This document shows positions 6,996 through 10,366 of a DNA stretch of 10,366 nt, in pieces. Numbering within the stretch: position 1 is the first letter of the stretch; each line of letters begins with the position of its first letter. Source of the stretch: Calditrichaceae bacterium (GTDB lineage Bacteria > Calditrichota > Calditrichia > Calditrichales > Calditrichaceae); the NCBI GenBank assembly GCA_030622395.1, contig JAUXGF010000051.1:1-10366 (forward strand), read 5' to 3'. The translations under genes were made by a program, and so were the position numbers. Under the pieces are notes generated by a model, which ran no database searches, was not told where the DNA came from, and saw nothing but the letters and a program-made list of their open reading frames with translations.

Positions 6996-7385
6996 TTAAC
7001 TTATCAAACCTGCTTTTTTTCTTCTTCTATAACGCCAATGGTAAAGGAAGGTAAAAAATAGTATGCCAAGACCGTCGGCAATCCAATCTTTCCAATCTGC
7101 GTCTCTTCCCGGCACCATAGATTGATGCCATTCGTCTGTAAACGCAAAAATCCAGCCAATCAGGAGAATAGTTATAAAAAAATATTTATTTATAAATTTA
7201 TTCTGCGTTAAAAACATGCCCCTTGCCAGGAACCAGCCTAATATGCCGAACACAATAAAATGAGCCAGTTTATCCTCAAAATTAATACCGACGTCCGGCA
7301 ATTTTATATTGCTTATTGATGATTGGATTATAATTGCCAGCATTATTAAAACCCAGGGCAGGTGCGCTTTGATTATGTCTTTCAA
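6996..7385 (-). CDS. VanZ-like family membrane protein
   Basis: Counting from a TTG at 7385 gives 129 residues, the normal size for stand-alone VanZ-like proteins. Four hydrophobic segments are visible (about 11-25, 42-58, 68-82, 101-117), and a basic tail (RYRRRKK) suggests the C-terminus is cytoplasmic. The family signature is present: DKLAHF near 38-43, then FTDEWHQSMVPGRDADWKDW with Glu85, His87, Gln88, Arg94, Asp97 and Asp100. The biochemical role of the family is not settled; VanZ itself gives low-level teicoplanin resistance. An ATG at 7460 would add 25 residues (MSEQKCLFF...), but these do not look like the family. They overlap a hairpin repeat, while GGGAG sits six bases before the TTG, so I prefer the shorter form. 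No partner gene is adjacent. Confidence 0.88.
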   Translation of the reverse strand: MKDIIKAHLPWVLIMLAIIIQSSISNIKLPDVGINFEDKLAHFIVFGILGWFLARGMFLTQNKFINKYFFITILLIGWIFAFTDEWHQSMVPGRDADWKDWIADGLGILFFTFLYHWRYRRRKKAGLIS

Positions 7386-7426
7386 TATCAGCTCCCAAAT
7401 AATTAGTTCGTAATTTAATTTTAGTA

Positions 7427-7459
7427 TCTGAACGAAAAAGAGGCATTTTTGTTCAGACA
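7427..7459 (-). promoter_or_regulatory. Leader hairpin upstream of the VanZ-like gene (copy 2 of 2)
   Basis: TCTGAAC (7427-7433) pairs with GTTCAGA (7451-7457). After one bulged G the stem continues with AAAAA (7435-7439) against TTTTT (7446-7450), leaving a six-base loop. It is the counterpart of the hairpin at 6801-6833 and lies 42 bases before the preferred TTG start. If the ATG at 7460 were used, this hairpin would be inside the coding region. Confidence 0.5.
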
Positions 7460-7534
7460 CAACTTATAATAAAATTGTAGGCTAAGAATTTACAAATTTT
7501 TTAATAAAATTCACAATTAAAGATGGAAATGATG

Positions 7535-7723
7535 GAAGAATTGAATTAATGAATTGATGAATTAATGGATGGATAAAGATTGGAGTACTGGAGGGTTGGA
7601 GTAATGGAGTAATGCCGTGACCCTGCCTGCCGGCAGGGAAGGATTGTTTTACTATCAATTTAGCCATTTAACCATCACTCCAATACTCCATTATTCCACC
7701 ACTCCATCACTCCAATTCTTCAC
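7535..7723. repeat. Fold-back ACTCCA/TGGAGT array around a CCTGCCGGCAGG palindrome
   Basis: The gap between the VanZ-like gene and the ATPase gene holds no gene. Direct GAATTAATGAATTGATG-type units (about 7540-7566) lead into TGGAGT units (7579-7613). A perfect 12-bp palindrome CCTGCCGGCAGG (7626-7637) follows, then ACTCCA units on the same strand (7674-7716) that are the reverse complement of the first set, so the DNA can fold back imperfectly over about 35 bp each side. The right end, ACTCCAATTCTTCAC, matches the tags at 1435 and 5420. A 61-codon open frame on the minus strand crosses the array and is not credible. Confidence 0.75.
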
Positions 7724-7737
7724 TGTTACGATTTATT

Positions 7738-7766
7738 TTGACATAAATGCCGCTGTTATCTAAATT
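7738..7766 (+). promoter_or_regulatory. Sigma70-type promoter for the ATPase-mnmA pair
   Basis: A consensus TTGACA (7738-7743), a 17-base spacer and TAAATT (7761-7766, four of six consensus bases) stand in front of the ATG at 7788. Transcription would start near 7773, leaving a leader of about 15 bases with CGGAGA as ribosome site at 7777-7782. The box begins 15 bases after the end of the ACTCCA array. This is the clearest promoter in the window. Confidence 0.65.
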
Positions 7767-7787
7767 TATATTATTACGGAGAATTAT

Positions 7788-8210
7788 ATGCCTTTATTAA
7801 AAAATAATAAATTTTCTATTACCTTCCCAAGTAGTAATAAATATTTAGAAAAAGTAGAATCTATCACTGTAGAAATCGCCGGGGAAGCCGGTTTTGACGA
7901 ATCTTCAATAGATGACCTGTCCATTGCGATAACTGAATTATTCAATAACGCCATTCATCACGGCAACAAAAATAATATCAAAAAGAAGGTTGTTCTTACA
8001 TTCAATCTATATAAAAAAAAAATGGGTATTTCAATTAAGGATGAAGGCAAAGGATTTAAGCCGAACATGATAAAAGACCCGCTTGCCCCTGAAAATTTAT
8101 TAGCCGAAAACGGGAGGGGTATCTATTTAGTTAAAATGCTTATGGATGATATACAATTTAATGTTACTGATAAGGGCAGTGAAATTTTAATAACTAAAAA
8201 CTTAGTTTAA
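7788..8210 (+). CDS. RsbW-like ATP-binding protein (anti-sigma/serine kinase type HATPase)
   Basis: 140 residues, all one GHKL ATPase domain of the HATPase_c_2 class to which RsbW and SpoIIAB belong. The N box is AITELFNNAIHHGN (47-60) with Glu50 and Asn54, the G1 box is IKDEGKGF (83-90) with Asp85, and the G2 box is NGRGIYLVKMLMD (108-120). Members bind ATP and either phosphorylate an STAS anti-anti-sigma partner or hold a sigma factor; others serve as ATPase subunits of two-part regulators. There is no HisKA helix, so it is not a histidine kinase. No STAS protein, PP2C phosphatase or sigma factor gene is next to it, so its partner must be elsewhere. It has its own promoter and GGAG ribosome site six bases from the ATG, and is probably co-transcribed with mnmA 21 bp downstream. 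Confidence 0.87.
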   Translation: MPLLKNNKFSITFPSSNKYLEKVESITVEIAGEAGFDESSIDDLSIAITELFNNAIHHGNKNNIKKKVVLTFNLYKKKMGISIKDEGKGFKPNMIKDPLAPENLLAENGRGIYLVKMLMDDIQFNVTDKGSEILITKNLV

Positions 8211-8231
8211 AATGAAAAATCAAACGATTTT

Positions 8232-9338
8232 ATGCCTCTAAATAAAACCGTCGTTATAGCCATGAGCGGCGGCGTGGATAGTTCCGTAGCTGCGCTATTG
8301 TTGAAAGAACAGGGTTACAACTGTATCGGAATCACTTTGAAGCTGTGGGATTGTGAATTAGCCGCGAGAAATATTAACCGCGAAAACGACCTCCGCCAGC
8401 TCGATTCCGCTAATGACGCTAAAATGATTTGCGCTAAAATCGGCATTCCTCATTATATCCTCAATTTTAACCGCCAATTTCAAAAACATGTTATTGATAA
8501 TTTTATTAATGAATATATCGCCGGGCGCACTCCCAATCCATGTGTGCAATGCAATATTAAAATCAAATGGGAAGCGCTTATAGAGAAGTCGCTGGAATTT
8601 GGGGCGGACTTTATCGCCACCGGGCACTATGCCCGAACTCATTATAACGATAAGCTGAAACGTTATGAATTGCTGCGCGGGGTTGATCCGAAAAAAGATC
8701 AATCTTATGCGCTTTGGGGATTGTCACAGGAAAATCTGGCTCGCACAATTTTTCCATTAGGCGGTTTAACAAAAGCACAGGCGCGGGACATTGCCAAAAA
8801 GCGCGGCTTGCATGCGGCTGATAAAAGTGAAAGTATGGAAATTTGTTTTATCCCTGATAATAATTATAAACGGTTTTTAAATAATGCGGTCAGCGGTTTG
8901 GAAAATAAATTTTCTAATGGAAATTTAATCGGCGTTAACGGTGAAAAATTAGGTAAACATTCCGGTTATCCCTTTTTTACAATAGGGCAGCGCCGCGGCA
9001 TAGGCAAGGGTTTTGGTAAACCTATGTATGTTATCGAAACGCATCCGTCTAAAAATGAAGTTGTTATCGGGGAAGAAAAATATTTATATTCAAAAGAATT
9101 AACCGCCAAAACAGTCAATTTTATAAGCATAGCTGATGCAAAGAGTGGGGTGCGTGCATTAGTAAAAATACGCTATAATGATTCCGGCAGCATGGCGGCT
9201 GTTTATTCTATTGCCAAAGATAAAATAAGGGTTGTTTTTGACGAGCCCAAAAAAGCCGTTACTCCCGGACAATCCGTTATTTTTTATGATAATGACAAAC
9301 TGCTTGGCGGCGGGATTATCGAATCGTTTAAAAAATGA
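8232..9338 (+). CDS. mnmA: tRNA-specific 2-thiouridylase MnmA
   Basis: 368 residues, normal for the family. MnmA puts sulfur on C2 of uridine 34 in tRNA-Lys, -Glu and -Gln, using ATP and sulfur from a persulfide relay. Seen here: the PP-loop SGGVDSS (12-18) that adenylates the uridine; NPCVQCN (102-108), whose Cys107 matches the first catalytic cysteine; TGHYAR (130-135); and SMEICFIP (201-208) with Cys205, the second catalytic cysteine. GQRRGIG (252-258) begins the central/C-terminal beta-barrel part. The ATG has no clear Shine-Dalgarno sequence (AAATCAAACGATTTT before it), which suggests translational coupling to the ATPase gene ending 21 bp upstream. The N-terminus fits relatives well. No IscS-type desulfurase gene is adjacent. 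Confidence 0.97.
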   Translation: MPLNKTVVIAMSGGVDSSVAALLLKEQGYNCIGITLKLWDCELAARNINRENDLRQLDSANDAKMICAKIGIPHYILNFNRQFQKHVIDNFINEYIAGRTPNPCVQCNIKIKWEALIEKSLEFGADFIATGHYARTHYNDKLKRYELLRGVDPKKDQSYALWGLSQENLARTIFPLGGLTKAQARDIAKKRGLHAADKSESMEICFIPDNNYKRFLNNAVSGLENKFSNGNLIGVNGEKLGKHSGYPFFTIGQRRGIGKGFGKPMYVIETHPSKNEVVIGEEKYLYSKELTAKTVNFISIADAKSGVRALVKIRYNDSGSMAAVYSIAKDKIRVVFDEPKKAVTPGQSVIFYDNDKLLGGGIIESFKK

Positions 9339-9376
9339 TTGGCGCGAATCGCTAAAATCTGGAAGAAATCTTTTAG

Positions 9377-9613
9377 TATACCGATCAGTAATTGGTTTAA
9401 GAAATATGTATCCCCGATAAAAAGAATCGGGACAGGCGGTATAATCCCGATAAATCGAGGATTTCGCAAAAAACGCTCAACTCTCAGAACGAAGTGGTTA
9501 AACAACCCCGCCCCGCAAGCGGGATTTCCGCTTTGCTACAACAGACGGGATTTCATTATCATTCAACAAACCACTTCCCCGAAGTATCGGGAGTTACAAC
9601 TATTCCAGTATAT
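9377..9613 (+). mobile_element. Expanded 237-bp copy of the MITE-like palindromic element
   Basis: In the plus orientation it follows the 120-bp element of 5061-5180 block by block: TATACCG start (9377-9383), a diverged AATTGGTTT block, GCGGTATAA (9437-9445), ACGAAGTGGTTAAAC (9489-9503), CCCCGC, 29 identical bases (9545-9573), and the end TTCCAGTATAT (9603-9613). Between the blocks are extra pieces, three of them with a CCCGAT/ATCGGG-like palindrome: 9412-9431, about 9446-9460 and 9578-9592. The fourth contains GCAAGCGG/CCGCTTTGC (9515-9536). Arms GAAGTGGTT (9491-9499) and AACCACTTC (9569-9577) are perfect complements. It encodes no protein; the open frames through it are accidental. Confidence 0.65.
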
Positions 9614-9835
9614 CCACACTTTTTAAATCTCAAACATATCTTAAAGGTTTTAGCGGTGATTTGAATTTTTAGGTCATCGGTCATAAGTATGATTTTCAAA
9701 TTTACTGCTTTTTAGCATAAACGAGAAACCGCTATATTCACTTACTTTTGATAAAAATAGAGTCATCTGTTTGGAAACACCTTCCAAAACCTCCATACTA
9801 ATAATTATAAATTTCAAATAAGTAAAGTCTTCCGG
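9614..9835. other. Gene-free stretch downstream of mnmA
   Basis: This AT-rich part of the 653-bp convergent gap between mnmA and the antitoxin gene shows no credible reading frame, promoter, RNA gene or repeat. The flanking parts of the gap hold the palindromic element (9377-9613) and hairpins (9836-9897). Confidence 0.5.
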
Positions 9836-9857
9836 AAAAGGCGGGGTTATCCCCGCC
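9836..9857 (-). terminator. Rho-independent terminator of the toxin-antitoxin operon
   Basis: GGCGGGG (9840-9846) and CCCCGCC (9851-9857) form a perfect 7-bp GC stem with a four-base loop. On the minus strand TTTTCC follows directly. It lies 135 bases beyond the antitoxin stop codon. Confidence 0.65.
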
Positions 9858-9867
9858 TGCGGAACGG

Positions 9868-9897
9868 GCCGGCAACACCGGCATGGAATGCTGGCTT
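9868..9897. other. Pair of alternative GC hairpins next to the terminator
   Basis: GCCGG (9868-9872) pairs with CCGGC (9878-9882) around CAACA. The second stretch can instead pair as CCGGCAT with ATGCTGG (9886-9892), using one G-U pair that exists only in plus-strand RNA. Function unknown; it may be part of a dispersed GC-rich repeat or help terminate the plus-strand mnmA transcript. Confidence 0.35.
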
Positions 9898-9991
9898 AGC
9901 TTTTAGAAATAGATAGATTTATGGTAAACGTCGCAGCAATCCATGCCTTATTACGTTGGACGCCTGAATTGAAATTATAGGATTGATGACA

Positions 9992-10282
9992 CTATTGGTA
10001 AACTGAATCTAAAATTGCTTCCGGGTGCTTTGCAGCAACAGATAATAAAATTCGAGCAGGTCCCTCTGGTTTTCGCCTTCCCTGTTCCCAATTTCGAAGA
10101 GTGGATGCACTTATACCGAGTAATTTAGCAAATTTGTTTTGAGACAGGCCATATTTTTCCCGGATAGCTTTAACATCAGGATTTTCAAAATCAAAAACGC
10201 GGCTTGGTTTTGCGTCACCACGAAGAATTGCCCCACCTTCTTTTACACTATCCATTAATTCTTGGAATAATTTATCATTCAT
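9992..10282 (-). CDS. nadS: NadS-type HTH antitoxin (HigA-like, Xre family)
   Basis: 96 residues. The N-terminal part (MNDKLFQELMDSVKEGGAIL, RGDAKPSRVF) is the characteristic lead of NadS-type proteins. Residues 46-72, LSQNKFAKLLGISASTLRNW then EQGRRKP, are a helix-turn-helix DNA-binding domain. Such proteins neutralise a co-encoded RelE/HigB-type mRNA interferase and repress their own operon. The ATG at 10282 overlaps the toxin stop as ATGA, and AAGGTG upstream inside the toxin gene serves as ribosome site. Toxin-first order is usual for this class. A strong hairpin follows at 9836-9857. Assignment of the family is secure; activity is inferred. Confidence 0.92.
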   Translation of the reverse strand: MNDKLFQELMDSVKEGGAILRGDAKPSRVFDFENPDVKAIREKYGLSQNKFAKLLGISASTLRNWEQGRRKPEGPARILLSVAAKHPEAILDSVYQ

Positions 10283-10366
10283 TTTATTTCACCTTCCACT
10301 AATGACTTAAGTATTTTAATTTGGTCTTTCGTTAAATCCTCGGTTTCATTTTTTGTATAAATCATC
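10279..10366 (-). CDS. RelE/HigB-type toxin, C-terminal end only
   Basis: From the window edge a frame encodes 28 residues ending YTKNETEDLTKDQIKILK, SLVEGEIK and TGA. This charged ending, with a KNExEDLTKxQ pattern, resembles the C-terminus of RelE-family toxins that pair with NadS-type antitoxins. The stop TGA (10279-10281) shares four bases with the antitoxin ATG, indicating translational coupling. The catalytic part lies outside the window, so integrity cannot be judged. The ATG at the edge (10365) is an internal methionine, not a start. Confidence 0.75.
   Translation of the reverse strand, partial: MIYTKNETEDLTKDQIKILKSLVEGEIK

Noticed and set aside
7482..7667. 61-codon open frame on the minus strand with PAGRQG
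   Set aside because: It runs through the ACTCCA array and the CCTGCCGGCAGG palindrome; low-complexity translation, no ribosome site, no family.
9412..9431. Terminator for mnmA
   Set aside because: The CCCGAT/ATCGGG hairpin has no T run after it and is better explained as one of several palindromes inside the element.
9339..9626. 95-codon open frame directly after mnmA
   Set aside because: No proper start or ribosome site (begins right at the mnmA stop), and it reads through the palindromic element; its resemblance to the 4827-5126 frame (RDFIIIQQT) is the shared repeat, not a protein family.

Overview
The window (about 40% GC by eye) comes from a bacterial chromosome, probably an uncultivated lineage of the Bacteroidota/FCB group or a neighbouring candidate phylum. 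I base this on gene content (a four-helix-bundle '23S-intervening-type' protein, VanZ-like protein, NadS-type toxin-antitoxin, a large PEP/pyruvate-binding-domain protein) and on intergenic DNA full of ACTCCA-type arrays, CCTGCCGGCAGG palindromes and CCCGAT...ATCGGG palindromes. The taxonomic placement is inference; no rRNA is present.

Left third (1-4603, minus strand): a soluble multidomain sensor histidine kinase cut by the window edge, and upstream of it a 1048-residue protein with an N-terminal sensor module and a dikinase-type ATP-binding domain, but without the phosphohistidine and PEP-barrel domains of a real PEP synthase. The two proteins share a recognisable sensor module, so they may belong to one signalling unit. 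This is the best candidate here for a poorly described system.

Middle (4604-7787): a terminator, a partly duplicated tail region, and a four-helix-bundle gene interrupted in frame by a 120-bp palindromic insertion that brings one amber stop. Then come a glutamate dehydrogenase gene and a VanZ-like membrane protein gene, all on the minus strand. The last two have similar hairpins in their 5' regions. A composite ACTCCA array then precedes the first plus-strand gene.

Right third (7788-10366): a good sigma70-type promoter drives an RsbW-like ATPase gene and, 21 bp later, mnmA (tRNA 2-thiouridylase). After mnmA lies a 653-bp gene-free stretch. It holds a second, enlarged copy of the palindromic element, into which several small palindromes appear to have been inserted, and a strong terminator. 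At the right edge, on the minus strand, are the end of a RelE-type toxin gene and its NadS-type HTH antitoxin gene, overlapping by ATGA.

The protein-coding genes do not form one pathway: signalling, nitrogen metabolism, tRNA modification and toxin-antitoxin functions sit side by side. The more unusual material is in the paired sensor modules and the nested palindromic elements.
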